Under the pieces are notes generated by a model. That model saw only the letters and a list, made by a program, of their open reading frames with translations. It was not told the origin of the DNA and ran no database searches. From Lingula anatina (lineage: Eukaryota > Brachiopoda > Lingulata > Lingulida > Lingulidae): 64,000 bases of DNA. The DNA lies in assembly GCF_001039355.2 (NCBI RefSeq), contig NW_019774391.1, positions 446,340 through 510,339 on the forward strand, written 5' to 3'. This document shows, piece after piece, positions 37,601 to 54,750 of this stretch. The number at the start of each line of letters is the position of its first letter. Within the stretch, counting starts at the first letter, position 1. Made by a program: the position numbers and the translations under genes.

Positions 37601-40600
37601 TTCAGACCTTAAAAATTACATAACCTCTCAAATAAAATAAAAGTACTGGCACTGACGTTGTTAGTTCCTTCTGAAATGAAGAGAAAGACATGGCGTTCTA
37701 AATAACTGGCTATTTAGTAAGTACTAAACCATTAGATTAAAATGGATTAAAACATCGAATACGAGTGCAGGGACGGGTCGAGCAATGGTATGCGAGTAGG
37801 TAAAATTGCGTTTGATGTGTCAGGTGAGAAGCGACATGTTGCACTGAATATGGCTATGCGCATTGTTTCAACTCTGGATTTTGAAATGAAAAACGCATAT
37901 TGGTCGAAACTGGTAGATCTATGTGGAGCCTACACCGTACAATATTTATTCATTTATTTACTTTATTTACTATTTTAAAACTTTTTAACTTAAAGGCACA
38001 TGTTAGCCAGACTGATGTCAATCATGTAAATAGTCGTCGAAGAGAAAACTATCACAATTACCCGTCCCGACACCGTGTCTTTCAACTCTGGTTCTGCATC
38101 CAGATCGAGAAGATCCTGCACCCACAGGTGAACATCGCCTTCCATGCTGGACACCACTTCCTGCGCCGTGCAGTCACTCGGGACATCCCCGCGGCCGTAG
38201 AACTCCCACATGTTCAAGACAGGACTGGGCGCTTTTATCCAAAGATATTTTGAGCCGTACATCCCCTTTTTGAATGCCTGGGAATTAAAAAAGCCTATGG
38301 TGGTTTAAAATTCGAATTAAAACAGTATGGGGTATTCTACTGTATAAGGTTTTAAGGGGTAACAACTGTTCGTATGAGATTCATACTTCACAATAAAAAC
38401 ATCGTAAAGAACTCATATAATAGGCCTATATTCCATTTTACCACAAAAACAGCGGTAATCGCAATTATTCTGGAATCTGTGCTTGTCATCAAACCATGTG
38501 GACCTTCGTAGATGTTTATGCCTCCGTAATAATCTCTTAAGAATATTCTCTTGGGATATTATCACAAAAAATCCCTTTTTGTCAAAACGAACACTTGTTA
38601 TTCCTTTAAGTAATTTTTAAAAACTATTTTACAGTACAAAACCGAATAAGAAGGCCTATTATGCCACAATTTTTAAAGACGACGTTAGCTCACTCTAAGT
38701 TTAATCAAAATGTTTTTTGAATCAAATTACCTACCTCACACATGATAAATTTGTACTTTGATTGAAAGGTAGAAACAAAGATGACTTTGATTTCGGTTGC
38801 CTGAAAGCGAAAACAAGCAAATACACAAACATTTCCCAGATTTTAATATTACCTTGCAGCATTATTATTGCTTTGGGTTGTTTCTAAATCAGATTATGAT
38901 CCAAAATAATCCAAAAATCAATACATTAACTGATTTGCATTATTCATCTCATGTAGGCCCTAAATTACATCTAAAACATTTTGTGTTAAATTAGGTGTTT
39001 ATAAATTAATGCAATGCATTATAAAGTAGCCTAAATTGAGAAAAACACAATGATGCCGTCAAACATTTATGGGGCATTACGAATACCCATTGTTCTCAGA
39101 GCACGAATGACTAGATACCTGTATTTTGAAAATCAAAATGTTCTCGCTGAAAACCATTCATCATTAAAATAATGCTATCACATGTCATGTACATGTAACT
39201 GGCGGTGTTTCTTAATTACCAATATTTCTGAAAGCGCGGCAGCGGGGTCGCTGTCACTGTAGGTGGCCACAGTCCCCACGTTCACGCCTGCCTTCTTTAA
39301 ATCAGCGTTCACGGCGTCTGCGAGCTGAAATGGATAAGTCAATGGCATTTTTAAGTAGAAATGACAAGTTTCTTGATATCATGATGTTTTTTTCAGAAGT
39401 CAGACTGTAAAAGATGCAATTTTTGACACAAAAAAATTCTATAGGTGTTTTGCCGTTAAATGTATCTTTATATGCGGTCTATCCCACACTGAAAAATCGG
39501 ACTTATAAATCGCGTCATCTTTGATTCTGACGACCATCCATAGGCCTATATCTAGTAGGTATTCCACGTTCCAACATATTATTATTGGCATTCCCAAGAA
39601 AAAGAGACTGAAGAAACGTAAATCAAATGACATTTAAAGAAACGTTAATCAAATAACAATAATTTTCAAGCTATGTATGTGCACCAGCCGATCTAGTCGG
39701 CTTCTGACGGACAAGCTACGCCCCTTCTACTACTAAGGCCAAAAAAGAGGGCCCACAATGTTAAATAGCGTTTTCATACTTACGGCATCATAAGGAGTCC
39801 TTGACTCTTTGATGATCGCCACGTTCTTCCACCCAAAATGCTGTATGAAGCCGACCACCGCCGGGCTGAACTCCATCACGTTGGCCATCAACCGGAAGAA
39901 ATACGGATAAATGGTTTTGTTCGCCAGTGCGGGGTCTGCTGACAGAGGACTGAGCTTGGAAGGTATAAATGTGGTGGGAATTATTAGATATATATTTTGA
40001 TTTTATATGTGTGTGTTGTATGAACTTATGTACATGCTAATTAATCAAAAACCATTTGCAATCACCAGGGGAAGAGCTGATAACGAGTTTAAATAGGGAT
40101 CAGCATTGTTGTTTTATGATTGATATTTCAATAAGGTTTACAATTATTTCATTTATTTAGTTAATCTTTAAATACGGAGTATCAGTCAAAACAAAAATTA
40201 AATTGATACGAATATAAGAAAATAGTGTTGTTTGAAGGTCCATAATTATAACTACAGATTTGAAACGGCGTATCGTTATTTTTATGCCTCTTATTAAAAT
40301 ATGGACAGTAAATATCTGTTACTGATAGAAAAGCTACGTCATCACAAAGGACTCAGTCCGCTGATGAGTGTTACTTACCTTCTACGCATGCAGAAATATA
40401 CAGAACCTACTTTTTTTCGTATATACACTTTGCTTTAATTTGCAGGTAAATACATGACGACAGACAAGGACAATTAATATGTGTGTGTGTGTTTTTTTTT
40501 TTAAGGAATAAGGGAATACCTCCAAAGTTAACAGAGTGTCACGTGCCCCCCCCCCCCCTTCCGCCCTCCACCAATCAGACCAATGTGCATATTTACCTGT

Positions 40601-41209
40601 ATCAAACTGTAATTGCTTGACCGCGCTGCAGTTGGAAGCGTCAGTGACGAGTAGGCCGGGCCAAACAACATAGCCACTGGGGCCGTGTTTACAAAATAGT
40701 CCACGTGAGAAAGCGCCGTTTCCACTGGAGAGCCAGAGCCTGAAGTCTAAACACATTACATTCAGTTGATACGGTAAACTTGGCACTGTTCAATCATTAT
40801 GTAAGTTTTTAAGACAGTGAAACTTTTATGTTATATATATACCCTTACGTTCATAGCATTAAGTTGTTCAGCGACGCCACGGTAAAATAGAATAAGTTTG
40901 GGAAAATACAACTCTACACAGGAGCTGTAATTCAACAGTGTACGCAGTTTATTAAAAACAAAACAAAAAAACATTAGATCTTACATGTCACACCACAGGA
41001 AACGCAAAACAAGTACCTACATTTCTCATGTCCAGTACAAGGTTATAGCCCGGTAAGACGCTTTGATCATTGTTAATGTCGCTGACAGCCATCTCTGCAG
41101 CTTTGACCAGTGCGTCAAAGGTTGGAAGCGTTAGTATCCCGCCGATGCGAATCTCTTGTTGAGCATGTACGGCGCAGAGCAATACGATGAGCCAAATGAA
41201 GACCATCAT
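34631..41209 (-). CDS. solo GABA-B-like Venus-flytrap protein with GPI-type C-terminus, 468 residues
   Basis: Ten minus-strand exons keep frame throughout: 41017-41209, 40597-40739, 39784-39954, 39220-39324, 38735-38800, 38062-38277, 37213-37440, 36466-36529, 35361-35459 and 34631-34752 (TGA). A signal peptide (MMVFIWLIVLLCAVHA) leads into a type 1 periplasmic-binding fold: IRIGGILTL, AAEMAVSDIN, LPGYNLVL, AMLFGPAYSS, PYFFRLMANV, HFGWKNVAII, YGSKYLWI, QSYDAIWSIALALNNS and DREGDIVIQQVING. The pattern is that of GABA-B receptor ligand domains (ANF_receptor). Instead of seven helices, the last exon gives GGVKPVDLVTGSGG and then about 25 hydrophobic residues ending at AAVLP-stop, which looks like a GPI-attachment signal. 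No 7TM, kinase or cyclase exon follows before the convergent TIR-TPR gene. It may be a decoy, co-receptor or ligand-binding surface protein; the ligand is unknown. Confidence 0.82.
36180..36245 (-). pseudogene. decayed duplicate of Venus-flytrap exon 8
   Basis: About 80% identical to the functional exon 36466-36529. The frame is still open (VHVAF then TTGGREGDIVIQQVI), but both splice sites are lost: the acceptor AG reads TG and the donor GTAAGT reads GTTACT. It lies in the intron just downstream of the functional copy. Confidence 0.75.
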
Positions 41210-41478
41210 GAAACTGCGCAGCGAATGTCCAGCAGGATCTAGTTTCAAAAATAGAAAAAAAAAATTATATTTGTTATATAAAACATCAAACACTGATTAC
41301 AGTGTATGAAAAAGGCGTCTGTACTGTTAGACCTGCAGCTACTTACCACTGACCAACAGCCGGGCTTCCCCATTTCATGTTACTCCTGAGTGACTATAAT
41401 AAGTGTGAGTTAGAACATCAATCACGCAGGATATAGGTCGTTGTTGCACAGAATATCCTGTACATTAGGCCCCAGTTT

Positions 41479-41516
<38 letters not shown>
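41479..41516. repeat. long homopolymer A tract
   Basis: Nearly 40 consecutive A bases. It may be a retrotransposed tail or a low-quality assembly stretch. Confidence 0.85.
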
Positions 41517-41519
<3 letters not shown>

Positions 41520-42042
41520 GGTTCCCCTTGATTCCCCATGTTACATAGTCACATGCGCACATCTTACCCTATCAGGAGCAGTGTTACAGCACTCTCACGG
41601 AAATCCTTGTCAACTAAGCCAGGGAACTAACTTAATTTTTTGTGAAGCTGGGCTAGTACTACGTTACCTTTCGGCTGACCTTTGTTAAGTCTAGCGCTCC
41701 ACACAACTTCACTGACCTTCTGGAATATGCACCGAAACTCCTACAAAAATGCTGCATAACAATATACGTGCAGATTCCTACTGATCATCAGCCCTGCTAC
41801 GATCTTTGACGAAATAATATTCTTAGGGTTTAACTATGGCAACATGCACATTGTACTACATGTACGTGTATCACTGGCTCAAGATCCACATACGCTACGC
41901 CTACGCCATTAAATTGTCGAAAAAAAGCAACAAATATTTGTCTACTATTTTAAATACAAAATGACATACCAGGTAGTAATGAGAGCTGGCAAAAGCTCAC
42001 ACGTACTGGGCCCTAGACCGGAAACGATTCGGTGATGGATAC

Positions 42043-42403
42043 AGGTGTTACAGGAATGGCAGCACTAGGGATGGAAGTCCGGTGTAACGTACGTGACGAA
42101 GTCTCCCATGATAGATCTAGAGAGTCTGCTTTCCATTCATTTGTACAGGTAAGCTTCACCCTTGGACATATTCGTTATTATGTCCAAACTTCATCCTAGA
42201 TTTATACTCACTTATGACAGGTCGACCCTAATCATTATAATTAAATGGGGCGGACTTTTCGCTTCACAGACCTACAGTTTAGTTACATATTGGGAGTAGT
42301 ATACTAGACGAATGTCACCTATACGTATACAAAGTAATGGGGGACGGACTACGGTTCCTAGCGGACTACCGTTCCTGTCACGTGTGTCACACCTGGCCTT
42401 GGT
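42043..42403. mobile_element. MITE-like element, family shared with 30967-31141
   Basis: The left end GGTGTTACAGGAATGGCAG and the right end ACCGTTCCTGTCACGTG... (then ACACC) are imperfect inverted copies. The segment GGACTACGGTTCCTAGCGG matches the 31-kb copy. It is noncoding. Confidence 0.45.
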
Positions 42404-43339
42404 GTAGACATCAAGAAACTTCTCTTTCGTTATTGATGGATAGAGAGGAGGAAAATGTTACTCTTTTTCGACTTAGTCATAAATTCGGGCAAGTCACAAA
42501 CGTCATCTACACCGCCACGTTACTTTCCATTCGCCTCTATTATATCTGATTGGACGGTTGCGCGACTTCGGCATTTCTCAATCTACCTCCATCTTATTAA
42601 TTAGCTGGACTTGACGCGTGAACTTAGGGGCTCTAGTTAGAGCTGCCAGAGCCTTAAAATTTAATATTCTGAATATCTTTAACAACCAAATCCGCTACAT
42701 TTATAGTATATTACCAAATAAGTTCAAACACAGGCTAGGAGGATTTTCTTTGTTTAATGCGCGTACAAGTGCCGTTAACTGAATATTATAATATAAATAA
42801 CGAAAGAAATAAGGACTTTCGATAATTAATGACACCAAACAATTATTCAGAAAACTCAGTAGACGCAATTAATTTATAGATGCAAGTAAATGATTATACA
42901 AAATAAGCAGAGGGGCGTTAATGAACACATTCTACTATGCAGAAACTTGCATACACGTTTACACCTCTACATTGATTTGGTAATAAAAGTAACTCTCTTG
43001 GCGGTGAATTTGATCACGGTAACTGTATAAAGATAATAAAGGAAAGTAGGCCTAAATGATTATACAAAGAACTATATAACTCCTTTACAAATTCAAGGGA
43101 AAAATATTTTAATTATAAAAATAGTTATAGAAGTTTCACAATAAACTTATATATGTATATGTAAAGTGAAGTAAAACTCACATTAACTTGAAGGTGACTA
43201 AATCTTCTGATCCTTGACAGCCTTCACACGGCGGATGCAGCAGTGGTTAGGCCTACAACGGACTTCACCTCCTACCTTCTCGGTCTGCCTCTTATCAGAG
43301 TCACGTGACTGTATATTTGGCCGCCTCGTAGAGAAAAGG

Positions 43340-43605
43340 CTCCACTATGACTGGGTTCCCATCCCTAGATCGATCTAACAGGATCGGTCCATCTCCACGG
43401 GGTTTTCTCGCTAAATTGCTTTTAGCTTTAGTGGCGTAGATGTCTGGCACGCCTGCTAAAGCTGCTGAACGATAGTTAATTATCCCCTATCAGCTTCAGA
43501 CATCTAAGCCGCTTAAATTAATTGCAATTAAGCGAGAATCCCCTTGGAGAAAGTTCGATCCAAAGTTAGTACGATAGTCTCTGGGAATGGTCTCAGATAT
43601 GGCAC
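43340..43605. mobile_element. divergent copy of the GATCGATCTA palindromic MITE family
   Basis: Begins near GGTTCCCATCCCTAGATCGA and ends near TCTCTGGGAATGGTCTC. The interior is foldback-like with TTAATTATCCCCTATCAGC and AATTTAAGCGG-type motifs related to the copies at 58.0, 58.26 and 59.67 kb. Confidence 0.5.
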
Positions 43606-44089
43606 AGGTATGAAACCCGTAAGACAGGCACCGGACACTAGTGTACTGTCGGTAACGTCTGCAGGAAAAGTTTTATTCTCTTCCATAGAGTCTAATTGAT
43701 TTTTCACGCTAACAAAAGCAGAAAAAAATGGGAAAATCCAACTCTTTTCCCTTAACTACCAATGTGTGCTATATTCAAAATCGTAACGGTTGAGGAAAGA
43801 CATTGAGGGAGTTGAAAAAAAAAAGGTAGAAATTTTCAAGAAAATTATTAGAATTATTCTGCTGTAAAATCGTATATTTCATTGTGTATCTCACGCGCAG
43901 GCCTACGTTTTTGGTCACATACATGCTATTAGACATGCTAGTAGCTATTTTTCGGACATTCAGCGCTTTGTGGATCCATCAAGTTCCATCACATTAATCA
44001 GAGCGTTTATAAAATAAGTGGTCTACAGTACATTTAACCATATAATTTATCTCCCTGGCTCCAAACCAAGCTGGGTCATATTTAAAGGT

Positions 44090-45120
44090 CATCACTGAGG
44101 GGCCATCCACTGTCCGCATGTCATTGATCGCCATGCCTCTCATTCTTGTGCCATTCGTAGGATTTCACTATCTCTCTCTCTCTTTTTTTCTTTGGACTGG
44201 TCCATTACTTTATTTTGTCCATCCATATTATTCTGGACCTTCTTTAAATTTTCTTCTTATAACAACTGCTGCAAATGATCTTTTCTTATGATATGACCAA
44301 AATATGTTAATTTTCTTTTCTTGGTGGTGTTCAATTATGTTTTATTTTTTAGATAATTGAATACTTCCTCAACCTTAATTACTTTTGTGTTCAGTCCATA
44401 AAATTTTTGATATCTTTTTGTATACTCACATTTCAAAAGTCTCCGTTTTTCCATTGTTGTTTTTGCTAGTGTCCATGTCTCTGAGCTGTAGAGTGTTGAC
44501 TAGATGTAAAATTTAAAAGGATTCGTTTTGGCAAAAAAAAAAAAAAAAAAAAAAAATTCTTGAGTAAAAAACAATTTTCCCATACTTATCAATGGTCAAT
44601 GAATCCATTTCAACATTCAAAGTAAGTCCCTGTTTTTTTACTAAAAGATTTTTTTTGTAATAATCTCTTAAGAGATTATTGCAGAGTACAGCCATCTATG
44701 GAGGTCGCGTGGTTGGACAAGCTCAGACATCAAAATAATAGCTTTAACTGCCGTTTTTTGTGGTAAAACAGAAAATATTATATTTCTATGAGTTGTTCAC
44801 AATGTTTTTATTGTGAAATATAGATCTTATACGAAGATCTAGAGTTATTATCCGTTTAATAATACGCGGTCTTATTAGACTGATGCTATTCTTTTTGTTT
44901 TTCTTATGTTCATTGCCGTTCCATACGTAATTTTCCTTTTTAATTGACTGGTGTTACTTACTCTTGTAGGTCTGCATTAGTTAACAAAGCTGTATCATAT
45001 GCATATCTCAGATTATTCATTTATTCACGCATTTCATATCTTCGACTTCTCTGAATATATTTTCAGGATGCAAGTTGAATAAATTTGGTGAAAGAACAGT
45101 CTTGACGTACCCCTTTCTGT
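44090..45120 (-). pseudogene. RTE-like non-LTR retrotransposon relic (reverse transcriptase C-terminal part)
   Basis: Minus-strand fragments in shifting frames resemble an endonuclease-reverse transcriptase. The 45.1-44.95-kb part gives VRQDCSF..., a FREVEDM-like stretch and NLRYAYDTALLTNADLQE, which is the catalytic YADD box changed to YAYD. The 44.5-44.2-kb part gives ETWTLAKTTMEK-like sequence and RKLTYFGHIIRKDHLQQLL, the typical C-terminal region. Many stops and indels are present, so it is dead. Confidence 0.65.
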
Positions 45121-45475
45121 ATTCTAAAGACATAAAAAATAAAAATAATGAAAAAATCTAAATAGAATAAGGAAAGGGTCAGATTAAGCAAATGAAACAT
45201 GAGAACAAATTTGATGTCATCGTTGAACCTGGAGTTACCTGTAACAAAATGATTTTATCTTTTTAAATGCATTTTTGGGACGCACTGGTATCGCACAAAG
45301 TTCCCTCAACAGATGTTGTCAAAAGAAAGAGATATTCATTTGATTTCTCCAAGATTAGCTACATCTAGCCTACTTCTCCGTACATTTACACCCCTGCATC
45401 ATAATACATTTATAATATGAATGGGATACAGAGGCTAAAAAACATAATTCTTGATTTCGAAACCATACCGTTTAT

Positions 45476-45713
45476 CACTGGCGGATTTAGGGGGTGTCAG
45501 GGTCGACGCCCCTCCCCTTCGATTTCTGAAAAAAATCACACCGATGGACCCCTCTTGAAATAAGAATTTTGACTGGCTGAATCATATTTCTAAACCTACC
45601 AAATGGCACCGTTCGCCCCCTTAAAATACCAAAAATACTCGGGGCCCTTCACCGGGCCCGAACCCCATGCCAAGTGAAGGGGGAAGGGCCAAATAATGCT
45701 GGATCCGCCCCTG
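45476..45713. mobile_element. hAT-like MITE, about 238 bp
   Basis: The left end CACTGGCGGATTTAG and right end CTGGATCCGCCCCTG are inverted copies (11 of 15 match). The element is flanked by the direct repeat GTTTAT on both sides. It is noncoding and GC-rich relative to the flanks. The CAGGGGCGGATCC-type terminus resembles hAT MITEs common in invertebrates; hAT duplications are normally 8 bp, so the class is tentative. Confidence 0.6.
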
Positions 45714-46800
45714 GTTTATGCCGAGATTCGAAAATGGAAAATATATGTTGAATCGACATTGAAAACCAGATGGTGGGAGTAACGCCCGAGAGAGTAGGTC
45801 CATCGATGCGAGGAAGTAACGTCTTGGATACATCGTAATTTAGCTAAATGGAGTAATGATCGCATACATCCGGATAATCCGGGAGTCTCCCGGATGCAGA
45901 ACTAAGCTCCCGCTTTCCCGGATAAAAGCGACTTTGAAAATTTGCATCACTGTCAGCTAACGTCCTGTCTCAAATACCCGAATCATTTAACAATAAATAA
46001 AATTTTTAAACATTTAGGAGAACAAAATTTGCTCTGAGTAAGCCTTTCGCATTCATTTTAGTGGTAAATTTTACATTCAGATAGAGGCTGTTGAGACGAC
46101 AAAAGTAATTTTAAAGCCATTCGGTTGTAAATGTTATTATTATTATTTGTCTGTTATGTTGAGTTGATATTTCACGCAAAACTTAAAAAACGATTTGTCT
46201 TCAGAATAGTTGGGTGATCTTTTAAAAACTTATTATTTGGGGAGAGGCAGAGGGAGTTGAGAGAGTGGTCCCTTCTGTCTCCCCCCCCCCCCCCCCCTGA
46301 GCACAATGGCAGCGAACCCCCCCCCCTCCGCCCCAATTTTAGAGTCTCCAGATTTTGGATTTCCAGAGGTTGGCATCTCTGCGATCGGTGCGTGGAAGCA
46401 ACGGTAAGGGGGTGTAATTTAAGAGCGCGAAAACTATTAAATTCAAACTGGCATAAGACACTGAATCCAAGTGCAGGGACTGGTCGAGAAAAAATTCATC
46501 ATGATCAGTTTGAGAAAATTGCGTCTCTCGGGAAGAACTCATTCCTTGTCATTTTGGGGAGGTCCTGGCTGAAAGTAGGCCTAGAAGTTAGGCCTATAAT
46601 TTACGCCTAGGATCCAAAAGTTTACGCCAAGTGCTTTACTTTACCTTTCGCTTAAAATGCTATTTAAAAACACGATGAATGGTTTCTTTCTTGAAAAGAG
46701 TAAGAATTGGCTATAAAAAGTTGCCACAAGCTTTTTTTAAGGAAACGAGTAAAATGAAGACAGGAAAAAGCACAAATCCAATAAAATTATTGCCTCGGCT
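45714..46800. other. repeat-poor spacer with C tracts
   Basis: C homopolymers near 46279 and 46318 occur in otherwise anonymous sequence. No gene was recognised. Confidence 0.4.
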
Positions 46801-46932
46801 CACGTTATCGACAGTGTGCTTGGATTGCTGTAGGTGAGACAGTCCTCCTTGCGAACCCTTCGGTTCAACCCGAAAATAGTCGGCCATATTGGATTGATCA
46901 AACAGGAAAAAGTGTAAATATTGGCTACAGAG
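46801..46932 (+). promoter_or_regulatory. possible noncoding first exon and promoter side of RAB14
   Basis: A GC-richer patch with GGCCATATTGG ends in a strong donor, ACAGAG|GTAAGG (exon end 46932). The first coding exon of RAB14 has an acceptor 24 bases before its ATG, so an upstream noncoding exon must exist. This is the best candidate seen. Confidence 0.3.
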
Positions 46933-47423
46933 GTAAGGGATATTTGATGTAGCGCATTATATAGAGGTTCACTAACTACCGATCGCTTTGATAATCACAG
47001 GAGACCTATATCAAACATGTACCTGCACTGTCATGTGCTCTTTAAAGCCCCAAAGTTGTTGTTTCATTTATTTTCATTGTTGAATGATAGAACTGTCATG
47101 TGACGTGATCGGTGAGTCAAGACAAGTAAGATACTCAGCTGACGTCTTTGTGGAAGATTCATATATGTAAGTTACTGAGTCTGACTTTAGTATCAAACAG
47201 ATTAAGACTTTTATTTTTCTGGAGGTGACTGTTAAATGAGTGCACAATGAAATACACGTCATGTGCACTGATTTAATTGTGGAAGTGAAAAAAATATCGG
47301 GCTGACTACGCCCCCTCTCTCATGATCCGTCTCAGACCTGTGTTATCAAGGAAGTTATCTCCCTGAAGTGGACTGTCAACTTATAGCTTATTGGTAGGGG
47401 AAATAAAGCTGCTAAATATCATA

Positions 47424-47848
47424 ATGGTTGTACGCCGATAGGATTTTAATTTTGATACATGAAGATTTTTATAAATGTCCTGCTGAGAGTGAGAGCAGTT
47501 TGCCTTATGTGGAGGTTTATTTTGAGAGAGGGGTGACAGTCGGATGTAAAAATCATAAGATTGGATGCTGTTTGTATATGTACATTATGTACATGGCATG
47601 CAGTTTAAATTGATTATTCATTCAAAATCAANTATGGTTCAGGTTGTACGCCGATAGGATTTTAATTTTGATACATGAAGATTTTTATAAATGTCCTGCT
47701 GAGAGTGAGAGCAGTTTGCCTTATGTGGAGGTTTACTTTGAGAGAGGGGTGACAGTCAGATGTAAAAATCATAAGATTGGATGCTGTTTGTATATGTACA
47801 TTATGTACATGGCATGCAGTTTAAATTGATTATTCATTCAAAATCAAC
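47424..47848. repeat. tandem duplication of about 208 bp around a single N
   Basis: The segment starting GGTTGTACGCCGATAGG at 47425 repeats from 47643, with a few substitutions (for example GTCGG/GTCAG). One N at 47632 sits at the junction. Either it is a true tandem copy or an assembly join. It is not coding. Confidence 0.85.
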
Positions 47849-48921
47849 ACATGTCTGAAGTTGTTTGGTGGTTATTTAGCAGTGATGGGGCAAATCTGGT
47901 GGTTGTGGTGTTGGGGGGGGGGGGGGGGATATTCATCTTCTTAAAGCATTTGTTGAATGAAGAAAAAAAAGATAACATTTCCATTCTGGTGCAGTACCAT
48001 TGTACATTCCCATGCAGTCTGAACAATGAAGCACTTGCAGCAATCATGAACTAGTTAGACTGGAACTACAGTCAACCAGTCAAGTTTATCTTAGTTAATA
48101 ACTGTTACCTTGGTGACAAAACATGATATGGAGGTAGATTCATTGAGACCAGGTAGCTGTTAATGATGTGAAGACTTCCTCTATGACTGGAGTCCTCACA
48201 GTCTTGTATCATGTATGCTGCATATACAGTGTACATAATTTTTGGTATACACAATGATTGAGGTTCCTACTGTACTTATGGTGGTGGTGGTCAGTGTGGG
48301 AGGGGGGGGGGTGGGCTTACTTATGACGTGTAAGATTGACCCTTTGGCCAAGCCACTGTTTTTATTCCCATTCATAACGTGCATTCTATATAGCAGATTT
48401 GTTAATTATTCAGGTATAATTGAAATCTCTACAGTACTAAGCAAGTTAAGAATTCGAGGAAGTTCAATCCTTTGACAACTTTACTAGTGCTAAATAATGG
48501 AATGTTTTGGCACCCATCACTTATTACCTTTCCCCATCTCTCTTTCTTTACCATCACAAATAGAAAGAAAAACTAAAAGGAAAAGAGAAACCAATGTCAG
48601 CGTGCGTTGTCTGATTAAGTTCAAAATGTTCAATATGTTGTAGAAAGGTAGATTGCAGCCTTGACAGGCTTGTTACTATGAGTTTATAATTTGCTTAAAG
48701 GTATATTCTGCCATGTGACATGGTTCATGACTTGCCTTTCTCTTTCTATTTATAAATACCTACTCAGAAACCCAAAAACAATTGTGTATTTAAACATTGT
48801 GTGGGAAATTATACAAAAGGTAATATTTACAGATGTCAGGGTATGTAATAATATATTTTTATTTGTAATTTGTAATTGTAATACAAGTAATAAATGTCAT
48901 GAATATTATTGTTACTTTCAG

Positions 48922-53452
<4,531 letters not shown>

Positions 53453-54689
53453 CTATATATATACCACAAATTAACCATGGACAGACAACTAAAACTGGAA
53501 GCCTCTGTAGATAGAACCGAGCACATTTCCTGGGGGAGTGTGGCCCAGAGTGATATTCATGAGAAAATCATGTGCAGTTGAGACAGAGGATGATGAAAAA
53601 ACTGGGAAGCATTGTGCAAATGCCCTCTATTTGAGGGAGAAATAATATAAATATATATACATTGCTGTATGAGGCACACTGGATCAGTGAATTTTGGGAG
53701 GGAACAAGTGTCGGAAATAAGGATATATTGTCATTTTTGAGAAGGGCCAACTGCATTTGGTCATTTTTGAGAAATGACAACTGAAAATGCAGAGGTCACA
53801 CTCTTACTAACCATTAATAATGAGGGAATGATTGAGTGCGGTAAAAGTATGGAATCACTGCTTCGGGGACCAGAGAATTAGTGGGTGCCTGGAGAATTAG
53901 TGGGTGTGCGAGTCCACATGTGCATGGAACATTAGGGGAAAGGGGAGCAGGGATGGGGGCTGTTTACGCACTTTTTGCTTCAGAAATATAATGTTTACTG
54001 TTACAGACACCACCATGATCAATGTTAAATGATACAGAAACTGGATGATATAACTCTGTAGTTGAAATGTGACAGGAACTGTCCACCAAAGACTGAAATT
54101 TGGATCTCTCTTTGAGTGATGCTGTTCAGCTCGATAAAGATGCACATGGAAAATAGTAAAACCTGTTATAATCATATCCATCTCTTAATTTCTGGGCTCA
54201 CAACAACAGTATTTCTTTTCTTTCATTGGTTAAACATGTATTTGTTTTATTAAATATTTTACATTGTCATGGTTTTGGTTCAAACCTTTGATTTTGCGAA
54301 TGTTTTTGGCAATTTGACTAAAACGGGAATATTGTTTGTGAACCCCACCTCTGTATATGAGACAGTGCAATTACTGTGGTGCAAGCAATGGTTAAAGGTT
54401 GTCCCAAAATTCTTTTTAAGATGTTTTGATGAATGCAGTGGCCTGAATTACATATAAAAACAAATCCGCCCCATTATTCTTTGCATGGCACAAAGGGACA
54501 CAAAAGGCTGACAAGCCAGGGATTGGATAAGAGTGGGATGTGAAATTGCTTTCACAGCTTATAAGCTGTATCTCTTTGTTCAGGTTTTTTCTCTTGATTA
54601 CAATACTAGTTTGGCACAATGTAGCAGTCTTAGCACTTTGGGGNTTTTTTTTTTTTTTTTTTTTTAAAAAAAATTTTTTTTTGAAAAAA

Positions 54690-54750
<61 letters not shown>

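Larger units (their letters stand above)
41210..44089. other. 5' flank of the Venus-flytrap gene and repeat-bearing spacer
   Basis: It holds a possible 5' UTR acceptor at about 41240 (AAACTAG), an A tract at about 41479-41516 and MITE-like copies near 42.04-42.40 and 43.34-43.60 kb. No coding exon was recognised. Confidence 0.5.

Noticed and set aside
47850-48054. Gly-rich frame across a G tract
   Set aside because: The Gly run is a homopolymer of G; no other coding evidence.
53897-54181. Minus-strand 94-codon frame as the missing Kazal exon
   Set aside because: It lacks the expected cysteine pattern and entry phase, and lies in the RAB14 3' UTR.
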